This document shows, in pieces, positions 18,040 to 27,261 of a stretch of DNA of 64,000 nucleotides. Location: NCBI RefSeq assembly GCF_900107015.1, contig NZ_FNOI01000001.1, positions 560,501-624,500 of the forward strand, read 5' to 3'. The number at the start of each line of letters is the position of its first letter. Within the stretch, counting starts at the first letter, position 1. Below the pieces are notes generated by a model, which saw nothing but the letters and a program-made list of their open reading frames with translations, did not search any database and had not been told where the DNA came from. Made by a program: the position numbers and the translations under genes. This stretch comes from Litoreibacter albidus. Its GTDB lineage: Bacteria; Pseudomonadota; Alphaproteobacteria; Rhodobacterales; Rhodobacteraceae.

Positions 18040-19016
18040 TGGCCATAGACGCCAAACGCGTTGGACAAACCGATCTCCATGTCACGCATCTGTCTCTCGG
18101 TGGTGCCAACCTAGGCAATATGGCGCGTGAGGTTAGCGACGAAGATGTTGTGGCGGTGATGGACTACGCATGGGCGGCGGGTATTCGCTACTTCGACACA
18201 GCGCCGCATTACGGGCGCGGCCTGTCGGAGCAACGCATGGGGGCGTATCTGAAAACCAAGCCCCGTGATACTTACGTCTTGTCCACGAAAGTGGGGCGCG
18301 TCTTGTCACCCGGTCCACAGCTGGCTGAGGTGGACGGGTTCATCAACCCACTGCCAAATGCGGTGCGCTACGACTACTCCGCCGACGGAATACGGGAGAG
18401 CTTCGAGAGCAGCTGCGAACGTCTTGGCACATCCCACGTGGACATTGTTTTTTGCCATGACATCGGCATTTACACCCACGGGGCGGCGGACAACGCGCGC
18501 CACATGGAGGACTTTCTAGGCTCAGGCATTCAAGCGCTGCGCGATCTAAAACAGGCGGGGCGGATTCAGGCCTTCGGGCTTGGCGTCAATGAAAGCCAAG
18601 TCTGTATTGACGTGATGAAAGAGACGCCGCTGGATGTGATCCTTTTAGCGGGTCGTTTGACGCTGCTAGATCGTGAAGCCGAAGAGGAACTGCTTGGGCT
18701 TTGTGCGGAGCAGGGGACGTCCCTTGTGCTGGGGGGGATTCTGAATTCCGGCATTCTGGCCACCGGCCCAGTGCCTGGGGCCACGTTTGACTACGGGCCC
18801 GCGCCGCAAGAGATTATGGACCGCGTCGGGCAGTTGAAGGCGAGAGCAGAGGCGCTCGGTCTGACATTAGCGCAAGCGGCGTTGCAATTTGCCATGCACC
18901 ACCCCGCTGCCTGCTCGGTTCTGTTGGGCACGGGGAAAGTCAGTTCTTTGCAGCGAAATTTGGATGCGTTGGAGACCCCATTGTCCGATGAGGCGCTATC
19001 GTTCGTGACAACTTAG
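18039..19016 (+). CDS. Aldo/keto reductase, sugar 1-dehydrogenase type (L-fucose/L-galactose/D-threo-aldose dehydrogenase)
   Basis: A 325-residue TIM-barrel oxidoreductase. The AKR tetrad is visible: Asp53 and Tyr58 (YFDTAPHYGRGLSEQRMG), Lys84 (STKVG), His140 (VFCHDIG). The DTAPHYGRGLSE and LDREAEEELLGLC to GGILNSGILATG patterns fit the group that oxidises C1 of L-fucose, L-galactose or D-arabinose to the lactone. Substrate is not proven by sequence. Coupled by a one-base overlap to the UxaB-like gene and ends four bases inside the convergent GntR gene. Confidence 0.85.
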   Translation: MAIDAKRVGQTDLHVTHLSLGGANLGNMAREVSDEDVVAVMDYAWAAGIRYFDTAPHYGRGLSEQRMGAYLKTKPRDTYVLSTKVGRVLSPGPQLAEVDGFINPLPNAVRYDYSADGIRESFESSCERLGTSHVDIVFCHDIGIYTHGAADNARHMEDFLGSGIQALRDLKQAGRIQAFGLGVNESQVCIDVMKETPLDVILLAGRLTLLDREAEEELLGLCAEQGTSLVLGGILNSGILATGPVPGATFDYGPAPQEIMDRVGQLKARAEALGLTLAQAALQFAMHHPAACSVLLGTGKVSSLQRNLDALETPLSDEALSFVTT

Positions 19017-19918
19017 CGCATGTGGGCGTTCGCCTTGAGGGAGTCCAGCAATGTCTGCTTCGAGGTCATCAGGTGTGTACGGGCGGCGCGTTCTGCGCGG
19101 TCCGTATCACGACTCCGCAGCGCATCAATATAGGCAAGGTGCTCGTGGATCGCGGCCTCGTTTCGTGTGCGTTCATCGGATTTGTTCCATTGGAAGTGGT
19201 AGTGAAACACCAGTGAAATGATGTTCTGAAAGTCTTTGACGAACCGGTTTTTGACGACACTATTTATTGTCTCGTGAAACTTTTCGTCCAGCACGGAAAA
19301 GTCGTGGTAGTCGTCGTCGATCCGCGCCAATAGATCGTGATGGCTCGCCTCCAGCGCCTCAAGCTTTGCCCAGATCGGGTGATCCTCGGGCAGGGTCGCA
19401 AGGTGGCGTGCGGAGTTGAGTTCAAGCATTGCGCGAAAATCGGAGAGCTCGACCGCGAAATCAGCCGTAAACCCGTTCAGCTCCCAGCCGCCGCGTGGGC
19501 GCCGTGTCACGATGCTGAAGCGGCTTAGCGCGTTCAGGAACTCTTGCAACGTGTGGGTCGCAACGGAAAATTCTTTGGAGAGTTGCGCGACATTTAAAAC
19601 CGTACCAGGCGGCACATCCATACGCAAAATCCAGTCGAGGAACCGGCTTTCCAGCTCTTCGATGCTCAACAGTCTAGTGGGCCCCTCAAGGCGGTCATCA
19701 GGGGTCGGTTGGCGCAATACGACTTTGTTGCGACCGGTTCCTGAGATGATTTGGTTTTCATGCAGGCGCGTCAGCACGCTGCGAACAATGGTCCTGCTGA
19801 CATCCAACTGCGACGCCAATGCGTTTTCCGATGGCACCGGTTCCCCGATTGTCGCTTTGGTGCAAAGGGTTAGGGCCTTATTGTAGGCTTCAATGAAGCG
19901 CGTATTCGTGCGGGCCAT
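19013..19918 (-). CDS. GntR/FCD regulator with two tandem winged-helix domains
   Basis: A 301-residue regulator, longer than usual FCD-type GntR proteins (about 230-250). Residues about 10-70 form one winged helix (VPSENALASQLDVSRTIV, LTRLHENQIIS); residues about 88-150 form a second, canonical GntR helix-turn-helix (VPPGTVLNVAQLSKEFSV, FLNALSRFSIV, RPRGGWELNGF). The FCD ligand domain follows (about 155-290, with ELSDFRAMLELNSARH and DEKFHETI). AGGAG about 11 bases upstream supports ATG at 19918 rather than the upstream in-frame start. Convergent with the AKR gene and divergent from the importer; likely the local sugar-acid sensor. Confidence 0.85.
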   Translation of the reverse strand: MARTNTRFIEAYNKALTLCTKATIGEPVPSENALASQLDVSRTIVRSVLTRLHENQIISGTGRNKVVLRQPTPDDRLEGPTRLLSIEELESRFLDWILRMDVPPGTVLNVAQLSKEFSVATHTLQEFLNALSRFSIVTRRPRGGWELNGFTADFAVELSDFRAMLELNSARHLATLPEDHPIWAKLEALEASHHDLLARIDDDYHDFSVLDEKFHETINSVVKNRFVKDFQNIISLVFHYHFQWNKSDERTRNEAAIHEHLAYIDALRSRDTDRAERAARTHLMTSKQTLLDSLKANAHMR

Positions 19919-19958
19919 GTATACAGTTTCTCCTGTAAGGCTCAAAGCCTGAGTGTCA

Positions 19959-19989
19959 GTTTTTAATAGTGTATGGATAAATTAAAAAC
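19959..19989. promoter_or_regulatory. Palindromic operator candidate for the GntR regulator
   Basis: GTTTTTAAT (19959-19967) and ATTAAAAAC (19981-19989) are a perfect 9-bp inverted repeat with a 13-base spacer, so centres lie 22 bases (two helical turns) apart. It sits between the divergent regulator and importer genes, and TTGACG (19992-19997) follows at once. The half-site recurs before the UxaB-like gene. Confidence 0.6.
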
Positions 19990-20064
19990 AATTGACGCAG
20001 TGATATTTCTCAGAATAGTTTATTATTATTAAAGACACTTTGGCGTTTTGATCTGGGAGGATCT

Positions 20065-21078
20065 ATGTCGGATACAGAACTAAAAGCTAAGCTCCGCTTT
20101 TTACCCACGGGGTCGGCCCTCCACAAATTATCTGCGCTTATCACGTTGCTGCTGTTGATCTTGGCCTTCTCGATCATGAGCTCGGCATTCTTTTCAGTGA
20201 ACAACGGCCTTACTGTGCTGTTGCAAACATCGGTCATCGGACTGCTGGCGATTGGGATGACCATGGTCATTATCACCGGTGGTATCGATTTAAGTGTCGG
20301 GTCGGTGCTGGCCCTTTCGGGGGTGGTCACCGGATTGCTCATGAAGGCGGGGCTGCCTGTGATGCCTGCCATGGCACTGGGCGTTGTGACAGGCGGGGTT
20401 TGCGGCTTTCTGAACGGTCTGGTCATCACCAAGATGCGGATCACGCCCTTTGTGGCGACGTTGGGCATGATGATGATCGCCCGTGGTGTCGCGCTACAGC
20501 TCACGGGGGCGGCCCCGATTAGCCGACTTGGCGAAACCTTTGGTTGGCTTGGCAATGGCGCGTTGTTTCGTGTGGTTGAAATGCAGGCGAATGGCTTTCC
20601 GAAGGTCATTTTTCCCGGCATCCCTTATCCTGCAATTCTGCTTCTGATCATGGCACTTTTCGGCGCGTATCTTTTGCAGCGCCGCCAGATCGGGCGCCAC
20701 ATCTTTTCCGTAGGCTCCAACGAGGAGGCGGCCCGTCTGTCTGGCGTCAACGTGGATCGCACTAAAATCTGGGCCTACACGGCATCCGGTGCCCTAGCCG
20801 GTCTGTCCGGCATGGTTCTGATGTCGCGCCTTGTGACCGTGCAGCCAAATGAAGGCGTCATGTATGAGCTTGATGCAATCGCGGCTTCGGTGATCGGCGG
20901 CGCGTCCTTGATGGGCGGTGTCGGCAGCGTCTCTGGCAGCATGATCGGCGCGTTCATCATCGGTGTGTTGCGCAACGGTCTGAACATGGCAGGGACATCC
21001 GCCTTTATCCAACAAGTCATCATCGGCGTTGTCGTGATCGGCGCAGTTTATCTCGACCAGATCCGCAACCGAAAATAA
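20065..21078 (+). CDS. ABC sugar importer permease (RbsC/FrcC type)
   Basis: Inner-membrane permease of a carbohydrate ABC importer of the ribose/fructose class, 337 residues with about nine or ten helices. Typical features: TSVIGLLAIGMTMVIITGGIDLSVGS (broken as GMTMVIITGGIDLS), NGLVITKMRITPFVATLG, and GSNEEAARLSGVNV, the cytoplasmic coupling loop. GGGAGG precedes the ATG. It forms a homodimer with the single ATPase downstream. Order here is permease, binding protein, ATPase, zinc dehydrogenase, dehydratase. Confidence 0.94.
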   Translation: MSDTELKAKLRFLPTGSALHKLSALITLLLLILAFSIMSSAFFSVNNGLTVLLQTSVIGLLAIGMTMVIITGGIDLSVGSVLALSGVVTGLLMKAGLPVMPAMALGVVTGGVCGFLNGLVITKMRITPFVATLGMMMIARGVALQLTGAAPISRLGETFGWLGNGALFRVVEMQANGFPKVIFPGIPYPAILLLIMALFGAYLLQRRQIGRHIFSVGSNEEAARLSGVNVDRTKIWAYTASGALAGLSGMVLMSRLVTVQPNEGVMYELDAIAASVIGGASLMGGVGSVSGSMIGAFIIGVLRNGLNMAGTSAFIQQVIIGVVVIGAVYLDQIRNRK

Positions 21079-21109
21079 CGAAACGACCATCTTCAAAAGG
21101 GAGGAAACC

Positions 21110-22051
21110 ATGAAGAAACTTATCACCACGGCTCTAACAGCGGGCGTTCTGGCAACCGCGGCGTCTGTCGCCTCTGCCGGCGAAATCGCGGTAATCGTGA
21201 AAACCACGAACTCCAGCTTCTGGCAGAACGTCAACAAAGGTGCGACAGCGGCGATCGAGGGCCATGCCGAACACACGATGACCTTTAACGGCCCAGCATC
21301 AGAATCCGCCATCAACGATCAGGTGGCCTTGGTAGAAAACGCGATCAACCGTGGCGTCGCTGGCATCGTTCTGGCCCCGTCAGACCCAGAGTCCCTCGCG
21401 CCCGTCGTGAAGCGCGCTTACGAGTCCGGCATTCCTGTCGCGATCATCGACAGCGCGTTGGCTGAAGGGAACGACCAGTACTACCAGACGTTCCTGTCGA
21501 CCGACAACTGTGCGGCAGGCCAGCAAGCTGCTGCTATGATGATCGAGGACGCGGGCTCCACCGGCAAAGTGGCCGTGATGTCCTACGTCGCGGGTGTTGG
21601 CTCTGAAGTTGGCCGCGTCGGGTGCTTTGTCGAATACCTCAGCGAGAACTCCGACATCGAAGTCGTCGGTCCGTTCTACTCTCAGTCGCAAATGGCAACA
21701 GCCTTGAACCAGACCACCGACATTCTGGCGGCAAACGGCGACCTGATTGGTATTTTCGGCGCGAACGAGCCAACCGCAATCGGCATGGGCCGCGCGATTG
21801 AGCAAGCTGGCAAAGCCGGTCAGCTGACCGCGATCGGTTTTGACGGCAACGTTGATCTGCAAGACATGGTCAAAAGCGGCGTGTTGTTGGCCACGGCTGT
21901 TCAAGGCTCATTCCAGATGGGTGAGCTTGGCGTGAACGCAATTGCAGACATCCTTGCGGGTAATTCTGTGACGGATTTCATCGACACCGGTGTGGTCATG
22001 GTGACCAAAGAGAACATCGATACGCCTGTCGCGCAAAACGTCTTGTACTAA
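21110..22051 (+). CDS. ABC sugar-binding protein (RbsB/FrcB type)
   Basis: Periplasmic sugar-binding protein, 313 residues. Signal peptide about 1-22 (LITTALTAGVLATAASVASA). The mature protein has the peripla_BP_4 fold: EIAVIVKTTNSSFWQNVNKG, VLAPSDPESLAPVV, IDSALAEGNDQYYQTFLSTDN and AIGFDGNVDLQDMVKSG. Ligand pocket candidates include Trp35, Asp and Arg residues usual for pyranoses, but the sugar cannot be fixed. A 9-bp hairpin follows its stop, as after the other two binding-protein genes in this window. Confidence 0.94.
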   Translation: MKKLITTALTAGVLATAASVASAGEIAVIVKTTNSSFWQNVNKGATAAIEGHAEHTMTFNGPASESAINDQVALVENAINRGVAGIVLAPSDPESLAPVVKRAYESGIPVAIIDSALAEGNDQYYQTFLSTDNCAAGQQAAAMMIEDAGSTGKVAVMSYVAGVGSEVGRVGCFVEYLSENSDIEVVGPFYSQSQMATALNQTTDILAANGDLIGIFGANEPTAIGMGRAIEQAGKAGQLTAIGFDGNVDLQDMVKSGVLLATAVQGSFQMGELGVNAIADILAGNSVTDFIDTGVVMVTKENIDTPVAQNVLY

Positions 22052-22060
22052 GCAAGATTT

Positions 22061-22084
22061 GGGCCAGCGTATGCGCGCTGGCCC
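22061..22084 (+). terminator. Intergenic hairpin after the ABC binding-protein gene
   Basis: GGGCCAGCG (22061-22069), loop TATGCG, CGCTGGCCC (22076-22084): perfect 9-bp stem between the binding-protein stop and ATPase start. No T-run, so a stabiliser or partial attenuator rather than a full terminator. Confidence 0.7.
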
Positions 22085-22113
22085 TCCAACAGTTTCCAAA
22101 CGAAGGCCCCTAG

Positions 22114-22899
22114 ATGTTTGATACCGCCCCCACACATGCGCCTCTGGTTCAGATGTGCGACATCCACAAAAATTTTGGCGGTGTTGTCGCCGTAGATGAC
22201 GTCTCAGTTGACCTGTACCCCGGTGAAGTTGTCGGCGTCTTGGGCCACAATGGCGCGGGCAAATCCTGTCTGATGCGGATGCTGTCTGGCGCGATGTCGC
22301 TGAGCAGTGGTGAGATTTTGGTCAATGGCGAGAAGGCCGATCTGAAGACACCTCAAGATGCCAAGACGTTTGGGATTGAGACCATTTACCAAACGCTTGC
22401 GCTCGCCGACCATCTGGACGCCGCTGCCAACCTGTTCTTGGGGCGCGAACTGAAGACGAGGTTCGGCAACCTTGATGAAACCCGCATGCATGCTGAGGCG
22501 AAAGCAGCGCTCGTTCAGCTGAATCCGAATTTCAAAAACCTCAAAGACCCCGTGTCGCGTCTGTCTGGCGGGCAGCGCCAAGTGATTGCGATCGCCCGTG
22601 CAATCTATTTTCAGGCCAAGGTCTTGATCATGGACGAGCCCACCGCCGCGCTTGGCCCGTCAGAGACCGCAATGGTCGCAGATCTGACGTTGCGGCTGAA
22701 GAAAGACGGTATTGGTATCTTCCTGATCAGCCACGACATGCATGATGTTTTCGACCTCTGCGACCGCGTGATGGTCATGAACAAGGGGCGCAATGTAGGT
22801 ACTTTCAAGATCGAAGACGTCAACAAGGATGACATCCTTAGTTTGATCATCAAAGGCACCTTGCCGGATGACTGGACGCCACGGGGGGAAACCTCATGA
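22114..22899 (+). CDS. ABC sugar importer ATPase (single-domain, FrcA type)
   Basis: A 261-residue ATPase with only one nucleotide-binding domain, unlike the duplicated RbsA/XylG; this is the FrcA-type arrangement. Walker [15 protein letters not shown] is at about 45-58, Q-loop [10 protein letters not shown] at 90-99, signature [13 protein letters not shown] at about 150-162, Walker [13 protein letters not shown] at 170-181, and His-switch ISHDMHD near 207. The Cys after the Walker Ser (KSCLM) is conserved in this subgroup. Overlaps the zinc dehydrogenase by four bases. Confidence 0.93.
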   Translation: MFDTAPTHAPLVQMCDIHKNFGGVVAVDDVSVDLYPGEVVGVLGHNGAGKSCLMRMLSGAMSLSSGEILVNGEKADLKTPQDAKTFGIETIYQTLALADHLDAAANLFLGRELKTRFGNLDETRMHAEAKAALVQLNPNFKNLKDPVSRLSGGQRQVIAIARAIYFQAKVLIMDEPTAALGPSETAMVADLTLRLKKDGIGIFLISHDMHDVFDLCDRVMVMNKGRNVGTFKIEDVNKDDILSLIIKGTLPDDWTPRGETS

Positions 22900-23912
22900 G
22901 TGCGCCCATGATGCAGAGCGGTGTGGTTGTTGAACCGGGGCACTTCGCGCTTGAGCCGCGTCCCATTCCTCAAGACATCCCCGACGGCTGGGTTTTGATC
23001 GACATTTGCGCCGTGGGGCTTTGTGGCACGGACTATCACATCCTAGAGGGCAAACACCCGTTCTTGAACTACCCGCGTGTCATTGGGCACGAGTTGAGCG
23101 GGCGTGTGGCGAAGCAGGGAAACGGTTGGTCGGTCGGCGATTTGGTGGTTGTGAACCCGTATCTGTCGTGCGGCACATGTCGCGCCTGTGACCGCGGTAA
23201 GCCTAACTGCTGCTCCAATATTGAAGTGCTGGGTGTGCACCGCGATGGTGGTCTCACGGCGCAGCTGATTGTGCCCGCTGGCAATCTGTACCCTGCCGAC
23301 GGTTTGACGCCGCTTCAGGCTGCAATGGTCGAGTTCCTAGCGATTGGAGCCCACGCGGTGCAACGCTCCGAAGTCGGGCAGGGCGATACCGTTCTTGTCA
23401 CCGGCGTGGGGCCTATCGGGATTGGGACCGCGCTATTCGCGCGCCTGAAAGGTGCCGAAGTCGCTTTGCTTGATCTCAGCCCTGCGCGTTTGAACATGGC
23501 GGCGGACAGGTTCGGGTTTGACCAAGGGTTTGTTAGTATTGATGACGCTATCGGATCGACAAAAGGCGACGGCTTTGATGTGGTCTATGACGCAACCGGT
23601 CACGGCGGCGCAATCGAGGCGGGCTTTGCCGCAGTGGCCCATGGGGGCACCTATACGTTGGTGAGCGTCGTCAAAGATACGCTCAGCTTCAGCGACCCCG
23701 AATTTCACAAACGCGAGATGCGCCTGATCGGAAGTCGCAACGCGCTCAAAGCGGATTTTGATTGGGTCATGTCGGCGTTTCGAGATGGTCTCATTGATGC
23801 TGATGCGCTGTGTTCCAGCGTGATTTCCATGGATACGCTGGTGAAGACCTTTGGCGACTTGGCAAAGGATCGCGCTGATCTGATCAAAGTGATTATCCAA
23901 CTCGGGGAATAA
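22896..23912 (+). CDS. Zinc-dependent dehydrogenase (LgoD/L-gulonate-5-dehydrogenase-like)
   Basis: A 338-residue medium-chain NAD(P) dehydrogenase. Catalytic zinc ligands: Cys43 (GLCGTD), His65 and Glu66 (GHELSG). Structural zinc Cys: 92, 95, 98 and 105/106 ([16 protein letters not shown]). The nucleotide fold shows [21 protein letters not shown] near 168. The best family match by recall is sugar-acid 5-dehydrogenases (L-galactonate or L-gulonate to D-tagaturonate or D-fructuronate), plausible beside a UxaA dehydratase and a UxaB-like reductase; threonine or sorbitol dehydrogenase types remain possible. Coupled to the ATPase by ATGA. Confidence 0.85.
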   Translation: MSAPMMQSGVVVEPGHFALEPRPIPQDIPDGWVLIDICAVGLCGTDYHILEGKHPFLNYPRVIGHELSGRVAKQGNGWSVGDLVVVNPYLSCGTCRACDRGKPNCCSNIEVLGVHRDGGLTAQLIVPAGNLYPADGLTPLQAAMVEFLAIGAHAVQRSEVGQGDTVLVTGVGPIGIGTALFARLKGAEVALLDLSPARLNMAADRFGFDQGFVSIDDAIGSTKGDGFDVVYDATGHGGAIEAGFAAVAHGGTYTLVSVVKDTLSFSDPEFHKREMRLIGSRNALKADFDWVMSAFRDGLIDADALCSSVISMDTLVKTFGDLAKDRADLIKVIIQLGE

Positions 23913-23914
23913 AT

Positions 23915-25411
23915 ATGTCTGCTAAGACACTTACTCTGCATCCTGCTGACAACGTTGCCATCGCGTTAACGAAACTATCTGCCGGTGACGGGATAGCACG
24001 CGGTGACGTCCCTAGATCGCACAAGGTTGCCTTGGCCGATATTCCTCAGGGTGCCCCTGTGTTGCGCTATGGGCAGGTGATCGGCCAAGCGACCCGCGAT
24101 ATCGCAAGGGGCAACCACGTTCATGATCACAACATGGACATGAGCGCCCATGATGTTGATTATGCCTTCGCCACCGCGGTTGACGCTTTGCCGCCTGTAA
24201 CCGACCCCCGTACTTTTGACGGCTATCACCGCGAGCACGGCAAGGTCGGGACGCGCAATTACATCGGGGTTCTGACAACGGTAAATTGCTCCGGTTCTGT
24301 GGCGCGATTTATCGCTGAGGAGGCCGAGAAAACGGGGCTGCTAGACGCTTTTCCCAACGTCGATGGCATCGTGCCGATCGTTCACTCCAGCGGATGTGGC
24401 ATGTCCAATCGCGGGGACGGATATGATATCTTGCTGCGTACACTGGGGGGATATGCGGCGCATCCGAACTTTGGCGGTATCTTAATGGTCGGTCTGGGCT
24501 GTGAGGTGTTGCAGCTTGCCGATTTGGTAAAGGGGCGCAAAATCACGTCCGATGGCGCCTTGCGGTACATGACAATTCAGCAAACCGGCGGCACCAAACG
24601 GACAATTGATCAAGGTCTGGAACATGTGGCTTCGCTTGCGGAGTTTGCCAATCAAGCCACCCGCAAGCCAGCCCCGATTTCGGAGCTGACCTTGGGCATG
24701 CAGTGCGGCGGGTCTGACGGCTATTCGGGCTTCACGGCCAATCCCGCACTCGGTGTGGCGTCAGACATGCTGGTGCAGCACGGGGCAACGTCGATCCTGT
24801 CTGAAACCTCAGAAATATACGGTGCCGAACACCTCCTGACACGTCGCGCGCGCACGCCCGAAATAGGGCAGGCGCTGGTCGACAAGCTGTCGTGGTGGGA
24901 GAACTATTGCGCGCTGCATGGCTCTAAAATGGACAACAACCCAAGCCCGGGAAACAAGCGCGGCGGGTTAACGACCATCTTGGAGAAATCGTTGGGCGCG
25001 GTCTCCAAAAGCGGGCAAGCACCGCTGTCGGGCGTCTTCGAATACGGCGCGCCGCTGACATCAAAGGGCTTGGTGTTCATGGACAGTCCCGGATACGATC
25101 CTTGCTCCGTCACGGGGCAGGTCGCGTCGGGGGCCACGTTGATTGCGTTCACAACGGGGCGGGGGTCTGTGTCGGGCTACAAGCCGTCACCTTGCATGAA
25201 GCTGTCCTCTAACTCTGATCTGTTCGACAGGATGGGCGACGATGTCGACGTCAATTGCGGCGATATCGTCGATGGTGTGTCGTTGGCAGAGAAGGGGGCG
25301 GAGATATTTGAAACCCTCATCGCGATGGCCAGCGGTCAGCCGAGCAAAAGTGAAGCCCAAGGGTTTGGCGGCGTAGAGTTCGTGCCGTGGCAGATAGGGG
25401 CAGTGCTTTAG
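23915..25411 (+). CDS. uxaA: Altronate dehydratase family protein (UxaA/GarD)
   Basis: A 498-residue aldonate dehydratase, full length for UxaA. An SAF-type N-terminal domain (about 1-75; NHVHDHNMD at about 68-76) precedes the large catalytic region with GKVGTRNYIGVLTTVNCS near 108-125, HSSGCGMSNRGDGYD near 152, GLGCEVLQ near 189, MQCGGSDGYSG near 265 and SPGYDPCSVTG. D-altronate to 2-keto-3-deoxy-D-gluconate is the archetype; galactarate or other aldonates are alternatives. Two bases after the zinc dehydrogenase stop, last gene of the importer operon. Confidence 0.88.
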   Translation: MSAKTLTLHPADNVAIALTKLSAGDGIARGDVPRSHKVALADIPQGAPVLRYGQVIGQATRDIARGNHVHDHNMDMSAHDVDYAFATAVDALPPVTDPRTFDGYHREHGKVGTRNYIGVLTTVNCSGSVARFIAEEAEKTGLLDAFPNVDGIVPIVHSSGCGMSNRGDGYDILLRTLGGYAAHPNFGGILMVGLGCEVLQLADLVKGRKITSDGALRYMTIQQTGGTKRTIDQGLEHVASLAEFANQATRKPAPISELTLGMQCGGSDGYSGFTANPALGVASDMLVQHGATSILSETSEIYGAEHLLTRRARTPEIGQALVDKLSWWENYCALHGSKMDNNPSPGNKRGGLTTILEKSLGAVSKSGQAPLSGVFEYGAPLTSKGLVFMDSPGYDPCSVTGQVASGATLIAFTTGRGSVSGYKPSPCMKLSSNSDLFDRMGDDVDVNCGDIVDGVSLAEKGAEIFETLIAMASGQPSKSEAQGFGGVEFVPWQIGAVL

Positions 25412-25475
25412 TGCAGGTGGGGCGCCGGTTGTCGGACCATGTTCCTGCGAAGAACTCCGCGACCTGAAGCCTTCC

Positions 25476-26135
25476 TCAGACGGCGTGAGCGCCAGTTTCT
25501 GTGACGATGACATCCATCGCAATATCATGTTCTTGCGGGTAGATCGTGGGCAGGCGGGCCGCGTCATACCCCACGCCGATCTTGAGCGGGGGCGAGGGCA
25601 GCGCCGCCAGCGTTCGGTCAAAGTAGCCGCCACCATATCCCAACCGGTAGCCAGCAGGATCCCAGCCAACAAGCGGGGCAAGCGTAATGTCTGGCGTCAC
25701 ACGCGCGGCGTCTTTGGTCAGGACCGGAATGTTCCAGTCTCCACGGGTCATTTCGGCGTCCGGTGTCCACAGGCGGAAAACCAGCGGGGCGGCTTTGGTC
25801 TCGACCGATGGCAGCGCAATTCGGACCCCAAATTTATGCAACTTCCCCATCAGGGTGCGCAGGTCAGGCTCGCCCTTTATGGGCCAGTACATTGAGAAAA
25901 TCTGCCCTTTTGCGCCGTGGTAATGGCGATGCAAGATGTCCTCCAGCCGTGCCGCGATCTGGGCTGACAGGTCGGCGTGTGTGCTGGCGCTCAATGTCTT
26001 TCTGGCGTCCCTTAACTCGGTACGTTTCGCTTTGCGCCAGACCGCGACGTCGCGGGCTTGCGTTTGATCTACCTCTGGCGCCATGCAGGCCGGGGACGCG
26101 TAGGTGGGCGTTTTAGGTGGGGTATTTTCGGCCAA
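25476..26135 (-). CDS. 5-formyltetrahydrofolate cyclo-ligase
   Basis: ATP-dependent conversion of 5-formyl-THF to methenyl-THF in one-carbon metabolism. 219 residues; the phosphate motif is YRLGYGGGYFDRTL near 168-181, with FSMYWPIKGEPDLR and LPSVETKAAPLVFR upstream. The start is TTG at 26135: GAGG lies six bases before it, while ATG at 26084 lacks a visible Shine-Dalgarno. That leaves a 25-30 residue non-conserved extension. Convergent with the uxaA gene; a LacI regulator is divergent. Confidence 0.92.
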   Translation of the reverse strand: MAENTPPKTPTYASPACMAPEVDQTQARDVAVWRKAKRTELRDARKTLSASTHADLSAQIAARLEDILHRHYHGAKGQIFSMYWPIKGEPDLRTLMGKLHKFGVRIALPSVETKAAPLVFRLWTPDAEMTRGDWNIPVLTKDAARVTPDITLAPLVGWDPAGYRLGYGGGYFDRTLAALPSPPLKIGVGYDAARLPTIYPQEHDIAMDVIVTETGAHAV

Positions 26136-26252
26136 ATCAAACCTCGCGTGGTACGATGCGGGTGGAGTGTAGCACGGGTGCGCGTCACGATCACGAGGTG
26201 GCTTGGTGAAAGGATTTTATTGTCATGTTGCGTGCAATGACCTAAATCTTAT

Positions 26253-26265
26253 CTGAAAATTTCAG
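26253..26265. promoter_or_regulatory. Palindrome at the LacI gene start
   Basis: CTGAAA-A-TTTCAG, with the LacI Shine-Dalgarno (AGGAA) at its edge, eight bases before the ATG. A near-identical palindrome lies upstream of the TAXI gene, suggesting autoregulation by the LacI protein. Confidence 0.5.
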
Positions 26266-26272
26266 GAACGTC

Positions 26273-27253
26273 ATGAAAATTACAGCCAAAGATGTCGCCG
26301 AAAGATGTGAAACCTCGACCGCAGCGGTGTCGCGCGCGTTCAGAGCACAGGCCACGATCAACCCCGCTTTGCGTGCCAAGATACTCGCCGCTGCGCGGGA
26401 TTTAGGCTATGCGCCGCCAGCGAAACGTCCCCAGCGGACGCAGGGGAGACGCACAATTTCAATCGTCGTTGGGGGGATCATAAACCCGTTCTACCCCAAC
26501 GCGTTGGAGCTGTTCGCAAAGGAATTGAGCGCGCGCAATCACAACATGCTGGTGCATATCGTCCCGCAAGGAGAAACCGTCGACAGCACCATGTCGCAGG
26601 TTTTGCGCAGCGGTTCTGATGCGGCAATCATAGCATCGGCAAATCTGTCGTCCGAACTGGCGAACCAGTGCCGTAATCGCGGTATGCCGGTCGTTTTGTT
26701 TAACCGTGTCCAAGCGGACGCGGCCACCAATGCGGTCTGCGCTGACAACTACAACGGGGGGCTTCTGGCGGCGCGTCGCTTGCTGTCGCGTGATTGTGCG
26801 GCAATTGGTTTTCTTGGCGGAACGCGCGATACCTCCACGCATCTGGAGCGTCGTCGCGGCTTTCTGGACGAGTTGGAGCGCCAAGGCGCTGGCGTGATGT
26901 TTGAGGGGGCGGGGGAATACGATTACAACGTCGCATTCTCGGCCGTGAGTTCACTTCTGGAAGGGCGGAACCTGCCGGATGGCTTATTTTGTGCGAACGA
27001 TATCATGGCGATAGCTGCGATTGATGCAGCACGTCGCGTGGGGATGTCCGTCGGTAAAGATATCGCGATCCTTGGCTTTGACGATGTGCCAATGGCCGCA
27101 TGGACGGCGTACCAGCTGACAACGTTTCGCCAGCGCGTCGGGCAGATGGTGTCTGACACCATCGGCTTGATCGAAGAGGTGTGGCAAGAGCCGGAAACCG
27201 AGGGCGCGTTGCGCATGGTGCGCTGCGGCCTCGTGGAGCGGGCAAGCGGATAA
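26273..27253 (+). CDS. LacI-family transcriptional regulator
   Basis: A 326-residue repressor. N-terminal helix-turn-helix: ITAKDVAERCETSTAAVSRAF (first 21 in sequence, shown here as ITAKDVAERCETSTAAV), hinge near 45-60, then a periplasmic-binding-like effector domain (VVGGIINPFYPNALELFAKE; CADNYNGGLLAARRLLSRDC; GFDDVPMAAWTAYQLTT). It directly precedes the TAXI-TRAP operon. Its ligand is presumably a product of that pathway; the effector is unknown. Confidence 0.92.
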   Translation: MKITAKDVAERCETSTAAVSRAFRAQATINPALRAKILAAARDLGYAPPAKRPQRTQGRRTISIVVGGIINPFYPNALELFAKELSARNHNMLVHIVPQGETVDSTMSQVLRSGSDAAIIASANLSSELANQCRNRGMPVVLFNRVQADAATNAVCADNYNGGLLAARRLLSRDCAAIGFLGGTRDTSTHLERRRGFLDELERQGAGVMFEGAGEYDYNVAFSAVSSLLEGRNLPDGLFCANDIMAIAAIDAARRVGMSVGKDIAILGFDDVPMAAWTAYQLTTFRQRVGQMVSDTIGLIEEVWQEPETEGALRMVRCGLVERASG

Positions 27254-27261
27254 AACGTGTG

